A stretch of DNA of 61,688 bases from Chthoniobacterales bacterium (lineage in GTDB: Bacteria; Verrucomicrobiota; Verrucomicrobiia; Chthoniobacterales; JACTMZ01). A program made the translations under genes and the position numbers. This document shows, piece after piece, positions 17,894-26,660 of the stretch (position 1 is the stretch's first letter; each line of letters starts with the position of its first letter). The stretch lies in assembly GCA_014879535.1 (NCBI GenBank), contig JACSRX010000039.1, positions 1 to 61,688 of the forward strand, given 5' to 3'. Under the pieces are notes generated by a model. The model worked only from the letters and a program-made list of their open reading frames with translations. It was not told the origin of the DNA and ran no database searches.

Positions 17894-19234
17894 ATGGCCC
17901 GACGCATGAGCGCCCGCCGTCCCGGAAACCCGTTTCCCCCGGGCGCGCTGAATTTCAACGGATTCAGTTTTTTCAATGCGATCTCGTTCCAGATCGTGCT
18001 CGGGGCCCCCGTGATCCTCTACGCGAAATCCCTCGGGGCCTCCTCGCTGGTGCTCGGCACCATTGCGGCCCTGACGCCGCTGTTGACGATCCTGCAACTT
18101 GTGGCGGCGCGGTTCCTGCATCTCACGGGATACCGCCGGTTCCTGCTGGCGGGGTGGGGAACGCGCGCGTTCTTCACGGGTGTCGTCGTGGCGGTGCCCC
18201 TGCTTCCGGATGCGTCGCCCGGCCTGCGCCTCGTCATCCTCGTGGCGGCGCTGTTTTTCTTCAACCTGCTCCGGGGTTTCGCCTCGGGGGCGTGGCTCCC
18301 GTGGCTGACAGCCCTGTTGCCGGAAAAGGTGCGCGGTCGCTTCCTTTCCCGCGACCAGGCGTTCATGCATCTCGGCTGTCTCACCGCACTCTTGGTTTCG
18401 GCGTGGATCATGGCAGGCACGGTGGAGGCAGGCGAATATGCGGCGGTGTTCGGGCTGGGGTTCCTGGCAGCGCTGGCCAGCCTGTGGTTCCTGCGCCGCA
18501 TCCCCGAGGTGGATTCGCCGGAGGAGCGCAGACAGTCGGGCGTCAACGTGCCCTGGGGCGCGATGCTGCGGTTCCCGCCGTTCGTGCGCCTGCTCGGATT
18601 CACCACGTTCTACATGGCGGTGATCGGCAGCCTCGGGGTGTTCACCGTCGAATTCCTGGCCGGGCGCGAGAAATTCGCCGAAGGGCTGATCCTGCTGCTC
18701 GGCGGACTGGCATTCGCAGGTGCACTCGCCGGGCTGGCGCTGGCCGGTCCGCGGCTCGACGCCACCGGAAGCAAGCCGTGGCTGCGCCGGTCGCTCGTCC
18801 TTTTCGCACTGGTCATCTCCGGGTGGTTCCTCATCGCCTCGCGGATGCTGCCGGCCTCCCCGTGGTTCGTCGGCGCGCTCAACTTCGCGGGGGGCCTGGC
18901 GGGGGCGGTCTTCGGCGTCGCCAACACGCGCATCATCATGGGCAGCGTCCCGCCCATGGGCCGCAATCATTTCTTCGCCCTGTTCACCGTGGTGACCAGC
19001 CTCGGCCTTGGGGGGGCGCCGATGGCCTGGGGCGCCGTGCTCGACCTGCTCGGGCCGCTCGACATCGCGACAGGGGGCATCTCCGTGGACCGCTACACCA
19101 TCTATTTCGGCGTGCTTGCGGTGATGGCGTTGTTCGACTGGTGGCTCGCCTCCTTCCTGCACGAGGGGGCTCCCGGCGCGGAACTTGCGCCGCTGGCCGC
19201 CTCCGAGCCGCGCCCGACGATCCCGGTGGAGTAG
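17894..19234 (+). CDS. MFS-type transporter
   Basis: The 446-residue integral membrane protein has about 11-12 hydrophobic segments spread along its length. The cytoplasmic loop LLPEKVRGRFLSRDQA, after the fourth or fifth helix, is the R-G-R-[FY] motif of MFS proteins related to the 'MFS_1' group with unknown substrates. Substrate and direction cannot be told from sequence. The start is either ATG 17894 or ATG 17906; neither has a Shine-Dalgarno. The downstream YceI gene follows after 49 bp on the same strand. Confidence 0.75.
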   Translation: MARRMSARRPGNPFPPGALNFNGFSFFNAISFQIVLGAPVILYAKSLGASSLVLGTIAALTPLLTILQLVAARFLHLTGYRRFLLAGWGTRAFFTGVVVAVPLLPDASPGLRLVILVAALFFFNLLRGFASGAWLPWLTALLPEKVRGRFLSRDQAFMHLGCLTALLVSAWIMAGTVEAGEYAAVFGLGFLAALASLWFLRRIPEVDSPEERRQSGVNVPWGAMLRFPPFVRLLGFTTFYMAVIGSLGVFTVEFLAGREKFAEGLILLLGGLAFAGALAGLALAGPRLDATGSKPWLRRSLVLFALVISGWFLIASRMLPASPWFVGALNFAGGLAGAVFGVANTRIIMGSVPPMGRNHFFALFTVVTSLGLGGAPMAWGAVLDLLGPLDIATGGISVDRYTIYFGVLAVMALFDWWLASFLHEGAPGAELAPLAASEPRPTIPVE

Positions 19235-19283
19235 GGTGGATTTTCTTGGCTCTCATGCTGTGATGCCGCACGCTTGGGCCCCT

Positions 19284-19859
19284 ATGAAAAAGCACGTTCT
19301 CCTGCCGGCGGTTCTCCTGTCGCTTTCCCTCGCAAACTCCCTGCGCGCGGAGGAGGTTCTCTACGAAATCGACCCGGTGCATTCCGCCGTCCTGCTCAAG
19401 GTCAAGCATCTGGGCTTGGCGGATGTCTTCGGGCGCTTCAACGAGATGTCGGGCACGGTGCGCCACGATCCCGCCGACCCCTCGAAGACCTCGATCGAGT
19501 TCGAGGTCAAGGCGGCCAGCATCGACACCAACAATGCCGACCGCGACAAGCATCTGCGCGGACCGGATTTCTTCAACGCCGCGGAATTTCCCGTGCTGAC
19601 CTTCAAAAGCACGAAGGTCGAGAAGAAGGGGAATGACGAATTCGAGGTGACAGGCGACTTCACGGTGCGCGGTGTCACCAAGCCCGCGACCTTCGAATTC
19701 GACTTCGGGGGAACCGGCAAGGGCATGAAGGGCGAGGAACGCTTCGGCGGCGGCGCCAAGTTCGAGGTCAAGCGCAGTGATTTCGGAATCGACTACCTCC
19801 CGCAGGCTCTCGGCGACGAGGTGAAGGTCATCGTCAGCGTCGAAGGCATCAAGAAGTAG
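19284..19859 (+). CDS. YceI-family periplasmic protein
   Basis: The 191-residue protein starts MKKHVLLPAVLLSLSLANSL with a signal peptide ending near LRAE. The mature domain has the YceI pattern in order: DPVHSAVLLKVKHLG, an F-N-x-MSGTV segment, S-I-[DN]-T-N-N-x-x-RDKHLRGPDFFNA, FPVLTFKST, and LGDEVKVIVSVEG at the end. YceI proteins are lipocalin-like barrels that bind polyisoprenoids or similar lipids in the periplasm; their physiological role is not settled. The length is typical. It lies 24 bp before the next gene, so the two are likely cotranscribed. Confidence 0.9.
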   Translation: MKKHVLLPAVLLSLSLANSLRAEEVLYEIDPVHSAVLLKVKHLGLADVFGRFNEMSGTVRHDPADPSKTSIEFEVKAASIDTNNADRDKHLRGPDFFNAAEFPVLTFKSTKVEKKGNDEFEVTGDFTVRGVTKPATFEFDFGGTGKGMKGEERFGGGAKFEVKRSDFGIDYLPQALGDEVKVIVSVEGIKK

Positions 19860-19883
19860 GGCGTTCCGCAGTCCCGGCGCCCC

Positions 19884-20717
19884 ATGCATCCGCTGGTCCA
19901 GACGATCGTGCCGACGGTGCTGGTGCCTGCGGCGGTCTGCGGGGTGTCCGTCCTTGCCGCCTCGCTGCTCCCTCCCGGCCGGTGGCGGGGCGCGCTGGTC
20001 GGTGCCGGGGCGGCGGCGGCGTGGTGCCTCGGGGTCTGGTTCGCCGTGCGCACGCCGCGGTGGCCTCCCATGCAGGCGGCGGATTGGCAGTTTTATGCCG
20101 TCATGGTCGCCGGCCTGGTTGCGTTGGTGTTCCCGTGGGGAGCCACGACCGCCTGGCAGCGCGGCATGTCGGGGTTTGTGTTCTTCGCCGTTTTCTTTGT
20201 GCTGCTAGCCCATCGCTTCCTGGCGGGTTTGTGGCCCGGGATGGCGGCCATGGCGTGGCCTGCGGGGTTGGCGGCCTTCGCCCTCCTGAATGTCTGGGCC
20301 GTGGCCGGTGTCGCCCGCTCAGTGCAGGCAGCCGCCACTTGTGGCGCGATCATGGTGTTCAGTGTGCTGGTGAGTGCAGGGTTGGCCTTGGGGGGAGCGG
20401 CCACCTTGGGGCATTCCGCGGGCATCTTGGCGGCCGCAGCGGGCGCGGCCTGGGTGGTCTCGTGGACGTTGCGAAGGCAGATGGACGGACTTCCCGCAGC
20501 ATTCGCGGCCACCGTGGTGCTTGGGGGGCTTCTGGGCCAAGGCGTCCTGTTCGGCGGCCTCGATCCCGCGGCAGCCATCTGGTTCGGGGCCGCATGGCCG
20601 GTAGCAGCCATGGCAACCCGAGTCCTGCGGCATTGCGGTGGAAAATTGCGAGTTGGTTTCGTCTTGGGTGTCCTTGCGGGTTGCGGCGGGGTGGCCCTGT
20701 GGCAAATCAAAACCTGA
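19884..20717 (+). CDS. integral membrane protein of unknown function
   Basis: The 277-residue protein consists of about eight hydrophobic helices with very short loops and no charged motif that suggests a transporter or enzyme. It is unusually rich in Ala, Gly, Trp and Val. It starts 24 bp after the YceI gene and ends 96 bp before the exopolysaccharide operon. I do not recognise the family. Codon use looks like its neighbours, so it seems to be a real gene. Confidence 0.6.
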   Translation: MHPLVQTIVPTVLVPAAVCGVSVLAASLLPPGRWRGALVGAGAAAAWCLGVWFAVRTPRWPPMQAADWQFYAVMVAGLVALVFPWGATTAWQRGMSGFVFFAVFFVLLAHRFLAGLWPGMAAMAWPAGLAAFALLNVWAVAGVARSVQAAATCGAIMVFSVLVSAGLALGGAATLGHSAGILAAAAGAAWVVSWTLRRQMDGLPAAFAATVVLGGLLGQGVLFGGLDPAAAIWFGAAWPVAAMATRVLRHCGGKLRVGFVLGVLAGCGGVALWQIKT

Positions 20718-20813
20718 CCCTCCATGTCTGGAAAAAGTGCTGCTTACAGGACAAAAACGCTTGATCAGGGTGCCCCCAATCAGGTTTGCTCTGTAATTTA
20801 GGCCATATTCCCT

Positions 20814-22097
20814 ATGACCCGCACACCCAGTTTTTCCACAAAAAGCTATATTTGGCTTTTGCTTCTCGGCTTTCTGTCAGTTCCCCTTGCTGTTGACGCC
20901 CAAGACATTGCCCGTCCCTCCTTGGGCGGCAAGCGCGCCCCCAATCCCATCGCCTCGTCGACGATTCCTGCGTCTCGCTACAACGTGAAGGCCGGGCCGG
21001 TCCAGATGTTGTTCAACGCGAGCATCGCCGGCGAATACAACTCCAACATCAATGTCTCGGAGGACAACCCCATAGCCGATTTCGCCCTCATTCCGCGGGT
21101 GGGGGTTGGCGTTTACTGGCCGATGACCAAGGTGAACCGTCTTCGCTTCAACGTGCAGCTGGGTTGGCAGTATTACATCAACCACCCCGAATACGGCGGC
21201 CAGACCGTGCTCATCGCGCCGGATACCGAGTTTGCCTTCAATTTTTACATCGGCGACCTGCGGGTCACGATTTTCGACCGTCCGTCCATCACGAACAATC
21301 CGATCGACAATCCGAGCATCAACGATGCCATCGACTACACGATCTTCAACAACACCGCGGGCATCGACCTTCTCTGGGATCTGAACGACGTGCAACTCGG
21401 GCTCGGCTACAACAACTTCATCCAATACGCGATCAACGACGTCTTCGACTACACGAACCGCGTGTCCAACCAAGTCTACGCCAACGCCTCCTTCCTGGTC
21501 CTTCCCTACCTGAGGCTGGGAGTGGAGGGGTCGGCGACGTCCTCGACCTACCTCCAAGGGAGTTCGCCCGGCTTCGAGGCACTGAACGACAGTTGGGGCT
21601 ACACGGCGGGTCTCTTCGCCTCGGGCAACATTTCACGCTACCTCGACTGGACGGCGGGCGTGGGCTGGCAGCTCGAGGATTTCAATGAGGGGAACAATCC
21701 GCTCAACACCGGCAATTACAGCAACCCGTATTACTACCTCAACATCGACCATACCGTGAACCGCTTTTTCAGCCACCGCGTGACCACCGGTTTCGAGGCG
21801 ATTCCCAGCTACGAATCGAACTACATGCAGCTGTTCTTCGTCCGCTATTTCTTCAACTGGGTGTTGATCCGTGACTGGTCGCTGGGCGGCAGCGCGTTTT
21901 TCGAGGATGCCGTGGAATCTCCCGGCCCCCAGTCCGAGGACTTCAACCGCCTTGGGGGCACACTCTCGCTCAACTACCAGCTGACAAAGCACTGGGTGTT
22001 CAACCTTTACTACGGCGTGATCGGGAAGGGATCGACTGTCGGATTTGACAGCTACAACCAGCAGCGCTTTGGTCTGAACGCGACCTACACCTTCTGA
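20814..22097 (+). CDS. outer-membrane barrel protein of exopolysaccharide operon
   Basis: The 427-residue protein has a signal peptide (first about 30 residues, ending AVDAQ) and a long series of amphipathic strands ending ...FGLNATYTF, a barrel-type C-terminus with terminal Phe. It resembles the outer-membrane 'EpsL/GumB-neighbour' type barrels found beside Wza- and Wzc-like genes, in general architecture only. It is the first gene of a three-gene operon; the Wza-like gene starts 4 bp after its stop. A role in passage or secretion of the polysaccharide across the outer membrane is inferred from this context. Confidence 0.75.
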   Translation: MTRTPSFSTKSYIWLLLLGFLSVPLAVDAQDIARPSLGGKRAPNPIASSTIPASRYNVKAGPVQMLFNASIAGEYNSNINVSEDNPIADFALIPRVGVGVYWPMTKVNRLRFNVQLGWQYYINHPEYGGQTVLIAPDTEFAFNFYIGDLRVTIFDRPSITNNPIDNPSINDAIDYTIFNNTAGIDLLWDLNDVQLGLGYNNFIQYAINDVFDYTNRVSNQVYANASFLVLPYLRLGVEGSATSSTYLQGSSPGFEALNDSWGYTAGLFASGNISRYLDWTAGVGWQLEDFNEGNNPLNTGNYSNPYYYLNIDHTVNRFFSHRVTTGFEAIPSYESNYMQLFFVRYFFNWVLIRDWSLGGSAFFEDAVESPGPQSEDFNRLGGTLSLNYQLTKHWVFNLYYGVIGKGSTVGFDSYNQQRFGLNATYTF

Positions 22098-22101
22098 GTT
22101 G

Positions 22102-22875
22102 ATGAATCCGGGCATCATGCGGGGCCCGCGCCGGGCTGCCGCCTTCGGCATCCTGCTCTTGGCGGCGAGCGGGATCCTCCACAAGGTTGCAGCCCAGCCC
22201 CCGACCTTGCCGTTGCCGCAGGTGCCCGCGCTGGTGCCTTCCAATCCGTCGGCCCCCATTTCCCCGCAGCCACTGGTTGATGAAACCACCTACGCGCCGA
22301 CACGTGCGGGCACCGCGGCCGTCTCGGCAACGGTCTCCATGGACGTTCTCGACGACTCGCGGCCGATGACGCGCGGCGACGTGATCAACTTCCGCGTGGT
22401 CGAAGACAGGGATCCGCCAGTCACCCTGAAAGTCACCGATTCCGGCGACATCGAGGTGCCCTACATCGGGCGTGTCCGCGCGGAGGGCAAGACGCCGCGG
22501 GTGTTCGCTTTCGACGTGAAGGGCCTGCTGGAGCGCGACTACTACCACCGGGCCACGGTCATCGTGAGCCTTGACCTGGAGGGCCAGAGATCGCCGGGCC
22601 GCATCTACGTCACCGGTGCCGTGCGCGGGGCGGGGCCTCAGGACATCCCGGCGAATGAGAGGTTCACCGTGAGCAAGGCGATCCTCCGTGCCGGCGGGTT
22701 TGCGGACTTTTCAAATCAGCGTAAGGTGAAGCTGACGCGGGCCAAGCCCGACGGCACGACGGAAACCATGACGATCGACGTGAAGGAAATCATCGAAAGG
22801 GGGCGCCAGGAGCTTGATGTCGAGGTCCTGCCGAATGATTTCATTGTCGTGCCCGAGCGCCTGATCAATTTCTGA
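22102..22875 (+). CDS. polysaccharide export protein (Wza/SLBB type)
   Basis: The 257-residue secreted protein has a signal peptide ending near VAAQ, a Pro-rich linker, then the Poly_export domain (RPMTRGDVINFRVVEDRD, the D-SGDIEVPYIGRV strand and RDYYHRATVIVSL). An SLBB domain follows (GRIYVTGAVRGAG, KAILRAGGFADFSNQRKVKL). It has no lipobox Cys, unlike Wza of E. coli, and is shorter than Wza (379). This is common for single-SLBB exporters outside Proteobacteria. It lies between the barrel and the Wzc-like gene, so together they should form the export channel. Confidence 0.88.
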   Translation: MNPGIMRGPRRAAAFGILLLAASGILHKVAAQPPTLPLPQVPALVPSNPSAPISPQPLVDETTYAPTRAGTAAVSATVSMDVLDDSRPMTRGDVINFRVVEDRDPPVTLKVTDSGDIEVPYIGRVRAEGKTPRVFAFDVKGLLERDYYHRATVIVSLDLEGQRSPGRIYVTGAVRGAGPQDIPANERFTVSKAILRAGGFADFSNQRKVKLTRAKPDGTTETMTIDVKEIIERGRQELDVEVLPNDFIVVPERLINF

Positions 22876-22881
22876 AGCGTC

Positions 22882-25044
22882 ATGGCCACCACCCTTGAAT
22901 CCAGCACCTTGGCGGGAGCCCAGCAGCACGAGCGGGCGGAAATCCTGCAGCTGACGTTCCAGCGCTACAAATACATGCTGCAGAACTGGTGGTGGATTCC
23001 GCTCCTCACCACGGCTGTCGGCCTCGGCGTGCAGGCATGGATGGTGCTGAGTGCCCCCCCGCAATACCAGTCCGGCGGCCGGCTCATGGTTTCGGGCAGG
23101 ATCGCGCTGCCCGAGGGTGCGGTTTACAACGAGGAGGCGGCCAACTTCTTCGGCACCCAGCTTGAACTCCTGCAAAGCAGTGAGGTCGCGCGCCGCGCCG
23201 ATGCCCGCGTCATGGCGCTGAATCCCAACCTCGAGAAGGTGCGCGTCCGCCTGTTCGCCAGCGTCATCCCCAAAACCTCCATCTTTGCCGTCACCGCCCA
23301 GGGCCCGCAGCCGCAGCAGACCAAGGCCTACCTCGATGCGGTGATGGACGAATACATCGCCTACCGTCGTTCCCTGCGATCCGACAAGTCGGAGATGACG
23401 CTCAGTGCCATCACGGACCAGGTGGTGGATCTTGAAAAGGAACTGCGCAAAGCGGAAGAGTCTCTCTTCGACTGGCAGAAGGAGAACAACCTCGTCTTCC
23501 TGCAGGAGGAAGGCAACAGCGCGGGAGTTTATCTTGCGCAACTCAACCGCACGATGGCGAACCTCCAGACGGAATACCAGCTGCTTGAAACGCTTTCCCT
23601 CGAGCAGAATCTCGAGCGCCAATCCAAGCTCGACCGCCTCACCGAGGGCAATACCGACGGTGTTTCCGCCATGATGCAGGGCTTCGGGCCTGCGGCGGAC
23701 TACCTCAAGGCCCGCCAATCCCTGCAGTTGCTCAAGGCGCAAATGGTGGAGTTGAGGGTCAACCTCAAGGACCGCCACCCCAAGATCGGTGATCTCCAGC
23801 AGCAGATCGCCATGCAGGAGCGGCTCATGGAGATTTACCAGGGCCAGACGGCCGAGCAGTTCGCCTCCCAGATGGAAACCCTCCGCGTGCGCATCAAGAA
23901 CACGGAGGCCTCGATCAAGGAATGGGAGGTCAAGGCCCTCGATCTCAGCCGGCGCTTGGGGGAGTTCGAGCGCCTCAAGGGCAAAGTCGAGCGCCTCAAG
24001 GGGCTCTACAACCGCCTCCTCGCCAGCGTGCAGAGCGTGGATGTCAACCGCAGCATCGATCAGGATGTGGTCACCGTCATGGAATACGGTTCGCAGCCTG
24101 CTGTCGTGCGCCCGGACCTCGGCAGGGCCCTGTTGATGGGCGGTCTTGGCGGCTTTGCCGTCGGCCTCGGCATCCTGCTCCTCATCGGCAAATTGGATGA
24201 CCGCTACATCTCGGTCTCCGAGCTGGAGGCCCACTCCGACCTCGATGTTCTGGGGCAGATCCCGCGCCTCAAGGCTTCCGATGCGGAGCCGCTCGTCGAG
24301 AACGACGAGCGCCACATCCTTGTCGAGTCATTCAGGAACATCCGATCAAGCATGCTGTTCATGCCGGAGCCGGGGTTCAACCCCAAGAGCTTCCTCATCA
24401 GCAGCGCCATTCCGGGTGAGGGCAAATCCTCCCTTGCCATGAACTTGGCGATCACCATGGCCTTGGCGGGATCCAAGACGCTCTTGGTGGACGGCGATTT
24501 GCGCCGCGGGCGCCTCAACCGCCACTTCTCCGTGGCCGGGGATCCCGGCATCGCCGAGTGCATGAAGGGGCTTGCAACCCTGGAGGAGACGGTTTCCACG
24601 ACTTCGATCCCCAACCTCAGCTTCCTGCCGCGTGGCAAGGCGATGGCTGGCGGCGCCGAGCCGCTCCCGGGCGCCAAATTCAGCGCCGTCATCGACACCC
24701 TTCACGATCAGTTTGATTACATCATCATCGACAGCTGTCCCGTGTTGGCGGCGGACGATTCCAGTGCCATGGCCCCATTGGTCGATGCCGTGTTTTTCGT
24801 CGTCCGCGCCCGATTCACTTCCGCCCGTCTTTTCATCCGTTCCCTCAAGCTGCTCGCCGTCCGCGGGGTCAGCGTCCGCGGACTCATCTACAATTGTGCG
24901 GAAATGGGCAGCTCGGACTACCCGTATTACCAATACAAGGAATACCACCGCACCGCAGGCGCCGCCTCCGAGCAGGGCTCCCGCGGGAGACTCGGCGAGT
25001 CCGAGGAAGCCGACGAGGAAGCCGAGGAAGAGGAGAGGGTGTAA
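22882..25044 (+). CDS. Wzc/GumC-like polysaccharide co-polymerase with tyrosine-kinase domain
   Basis: The 720-residue inner-membrane protein has an N-terminal Wzz domain with a membrane helix around residues 34-56, long coiled coils (about 170-400) and a second helix (about 415-435). The C-terminal BY-kinase domain has Walker A SAIPGEGKSSLA (about 507-519), Walker A' LLVDGDLRRG (about 534-543) and Walker B YIIIDSCPVLAADD (about 612-625). A tyrosine cluster YPYYQYKEYH near residue 685 is the expected autophosphorylation tail, followed by an acidic end. It should control chain length and export of the polysaccharide by cycles of phosphorylation. No polymerase, flippase or glycosyltransferase follows it. 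Confidence 0.9.
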   Translation: MATTLESSTLAGAQQHERAEILQLTFQRYKYMLQNWWWIPLLTTAVGLGVQAWMVLSAPPQYQSGGRLMVSGRIALPEGAVYNEEAANFFGTQLELLQSSEVARRADARVMALNPNLEKVRVRLFASVIPKTSIFAVTAQGPQPQQTKAYLDAVMDEYIAYRRSLRSDKSEMTLSAITDQVVDLEKELRKAEESLFDWQKENNLVFLQEEGNSAGVYLAQLNRTMANLQTEYQLLETLSLEQNLERQSKLDRLTEGNTDGVSAMMQGFGPAADYLKARQSLQLLKAQMVELRVNLKDRHPKIGDLQQQIAMQERLMEIYQGQTAEQFASQMETLRVRIKNTEASIKEWEVKALDLSRRLGEFERLKGKVERLKGLYNRLLASVQSVDVNRSIDQDVVTVMEYGSQPAVVRPDLGRALLMGGLGGFAVGLGILLLIGKLDDRYISVSELEAHSDLDVLGQIPRLKASDAEPLVENDERHILVESFRNIRSSMLFMPEPGFNPKSFLISSAIPGEGKSSLAMNLAITMALAGSKTLLVDGDLRRGRLNRHFSVAGDPGIAECMKGLATLEETVSTTSIPNLSFLPRGKAMAGGAEPLPGAKFSAVIDTLHDQFDYIIIDSCPVLAADDSSAMAPLVDAVFFVVRARFTSARLFIRSLKLLAVRGVSVRGLIYNCAEMGSSDYPYYQYKEYHRTAGAASEQGSRGRLGESEEADEEAEEEERV

Positions 25045-25070
25045 GCCGCGAACCCCGCGCAGCTTCCTCC

Positions 25071-25099
25071 TTGCTTCTGCCGGCAAAAGTCCTTACCGT
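25071..25099 (+). promoter_or_regulatory. candidate promoter of tRNA-Phe
   Basis: TTGCTT (25071-25076) and TACCGT (25094-25099) are 17 bp apart and would start transcription near 25106, ten bases before the mature tRNA. The same -35 hexamer with the same spacing is used by the stronger candidate promoter at 29888-29916. Confidence 0.45.
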
Positions 25100-25115
25100 C
25101 TGGCGCCTGTCTCAA

Positions 25116-25188
25116 GGCTGGGTAGCTCAGTTGGCAGAGCAGAGGACTGAAAATCCTCGTGTCGGGGGTTCGATTCCCTCCCCAGCCA
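25116..25188 (+). tRNA. tRNA-Phe (GAA)
   Basis: The 73-nt sequence folds as a complete cloverleaf: acceptor GGCTGGG/CCCAGCC, D arm GCTC-AGTTGGCA-GAGC, anticodon stem GAGGA/TCCTC with loop CTGAAAA (anticodon GAA), T arm GGGGG-TTCGATT-CCCTC, and discriminator A at 25188. The 3' CCA is not encoded, since ACCT follows the acceptor stem. Immediately downstream lies a mobile-element scar; tRNA 3' ends are common integrase targets. Confidence 0.97.
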
Positions 25189-25697
25189 CCTCTCTAATAA
25201 TCAAGCACTTACGGAAAGAGCGGGGCGATTGTGTGCCGTAAGTGTGCCATCCGCGCCCCAAAATCTCCCCACGTTGCGCGAGAATTGAGGTTGTCCGAAA
25301 AGGCGGAAATCGGCCTTTGGGGAAAGAATCTCCCCGGTAACATCGGTCCGATTGCGTGAGTGCTGATAAAAAAAGAAGGGGGGTTCCCTCTCTCTCTCCC
25401 TACTCCTCGCACAAGCACCCGCCCCCGCTGCCAAGCACAAGCGCCGGCCTCGATCTCCGCGGCTCATCGTTTCCGGGTTGCTACACGCGCCCGCGCCCTT
25501 TGTTTTCGTGCCTCTACTGCCAGCCCCGCGCGCCGATCATCCCCAGGGCGAACAAGGGCGAAGGCCTCCGTCCTTCTGCCGTCCTCACTTTGCGAGCCTC
25601 GGCTCCTTCACCCTCAAAAAATTTTCCACCGCGCGCGCCTCTGCCTCCCCCTTGGGCCGCTCGCACTCACCCGCCAGCGCGCAAGCGTTCCAAGCAC
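25189..25697. other. 509-bp non-coding remnant beside tRNA-Phe
   Basis: No convincing gene is present; the open frames have no recognisable products. Seen directly are a 9-bp inverted repeat CACTTACGG/CCGTAAGTG (25206-25214, 25236-25244), direct repeats GTGTGCC four bases apart (25231-25237, 25242-25248) and the start of a series of AAGCAC motifs. The position directly after a tRNA and before a truncated mobile-element gene suggests the residue of an integrated element. Confidence 0.55.
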
Positions 25698-25859
25698 TCA
25701 CGGGGGCGGAGACGTGGGGAGACGTTGCGGATTCTCGCGGACGGGCCGCGAGTGCTTTTTTTCCTCCAAGCGTTTAACAAGCACTTCCAAGCACTCCGCC
25801 TCAGCCGCCGCTGCGCGCACCGCCACGGGCCGCCAGCGCGCCCGCTCTCCGCGTCTCAC
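25698..25859 (-). CDS. possible 53-residue protein coupled to DUF3987 remnant
   Basis: A GTG at 25859 overlaps the TGA of the upstream DUF3987 remnant (GTGA), the classic arrangement for translational coupling. The frame gives a basic helical peptide with the stretch ECLEVLVKRLEEKKHSRP and ends in a Pro-rich tail. It may be a small gene of the decayed element. It could also be chance, because the repeated AAGCAC motifs fall inside it. Function unknown. Confidence 0.3.
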   Translation of the reverse strand: MRRGERARWRPVAVRAAAAEAECLEVLVKRLEEKKHSRPVRENPQRLPTSPPP

Positions 25860-26446
25860 CGTTGCGCCTGCATGGGGGAAAGCCGATAGCGCACCGGCTG
25901 CCGGCCTTTGCCTCCCGGCTCCGGCTTGCTGGCTTGAATCCGCCCGTCCTCGGCCCACGCCGCGAGCAACGTCTCCGCCTCGGCCTTGTCCTTGGCGAAT
26001 CGCCGGCCGCTGTAAATGTCGCGCGCCGTCACGCCTCCGGGCCGGCCAAGCATGAAGCGCCGCACCCGCTCCCAAAGCTGGTCCGCCTCCGCCGCTCGCC
26101 GCGCCGCCAGGAACTCCGATTGTCTCCGCTTGAACCAATCCCGCACGGCCAGCCCCGCCGCCGCGTCATGCTCACGAAGGGGCCGCTCATGGCCGATGCA
26201 CCCGCCCTCGGCAACGCCATACGTCCCCGGCCCGCGCTTCTCGATCTCGATATGCCGGAAAACGTGAAGCGCCAGCGCGAGCCGGATTGCCTGCTCCGTC
26301 AGCCGGCTTTCAAACGGGTCCAGCGCGCCGTCCGTCCGTTCAAGAATCCCGTTCCAATCCCGCGCAAACATCCGCCGCGCCTCCGGCTCCATGTCCACCG
26401 TGTGCGGGGCCACATTCGCAGACATCCGTCCGCATTCCCATCTGGG
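25856..26446 (-). pseudogene. 3' fragment of a DUF3987 (mobile-element) gene
   Basis: The frame from the ATG at 26425 (open only to 26446, after a TAA at 26447-26449) encodes 189 residues matching the C-terminal part of DUF3987 proteins. These occur as primase/helicase-like genes in integrated elements and plasmids. Seen are EARRMFARDWNGIL, the R-[LI]-A-L-A-LH-V-F-RH helix, a winged-helix-like end and the terminal G-RQPVRYRLSP. The N-terminal ATPase part, normally several hundred residues, is missing, so this is a remnant. It sits about 670 bp from tRNA-Phe with no integrase, supporting a decayed integrated element. Family assignment is from pattern memory. Confidence 0.6.
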
Positions 26447-26475
26447 TTACACCACCCCGGCGAAGTTTGCAGCCA

Positions 26476-26522
26476 GCTGTTTGGCTCCGCTCCGGCCTAC
26501 GGCCTCCGCTACGCCAAACAGC
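26476..26522. repeat. long hairpin (10-bp perfect inverted repeat)
   Basis: GCTGTTTGGC (26476-26485) and GCCAAACAGC (26513-26522) are perfectly complementary around a 27-base loop that itself contains GGCC-TAC-GGCC. It lies 27 bp beyond the broken end of the DUF3987 remnant. There is no T run, so it is not a standard terminator; it may mark a boundary of the former element. Confidence 0.6.
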
Positions 26523-26660
26523 AAAACCAACCAAATCTCTCATAGAACCCGGTCCAAAATGCGGGGGCATGTCAGGGCCCACCGGACTTCAAATTCCATG
26601 CTTGCGCCGCGAAGCCTCCCGAGATGGATTCCCGGCGCTTCCGTCGATTCCTCCAGGTCC

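Noticed and set aside
25189-26660. Second attachment site (copy of the tRNA-Phe 3' end)
   Set aside because: I looked for GGTTCGATTCCC-like sequence downstream and found none in the window, so no attR was called.
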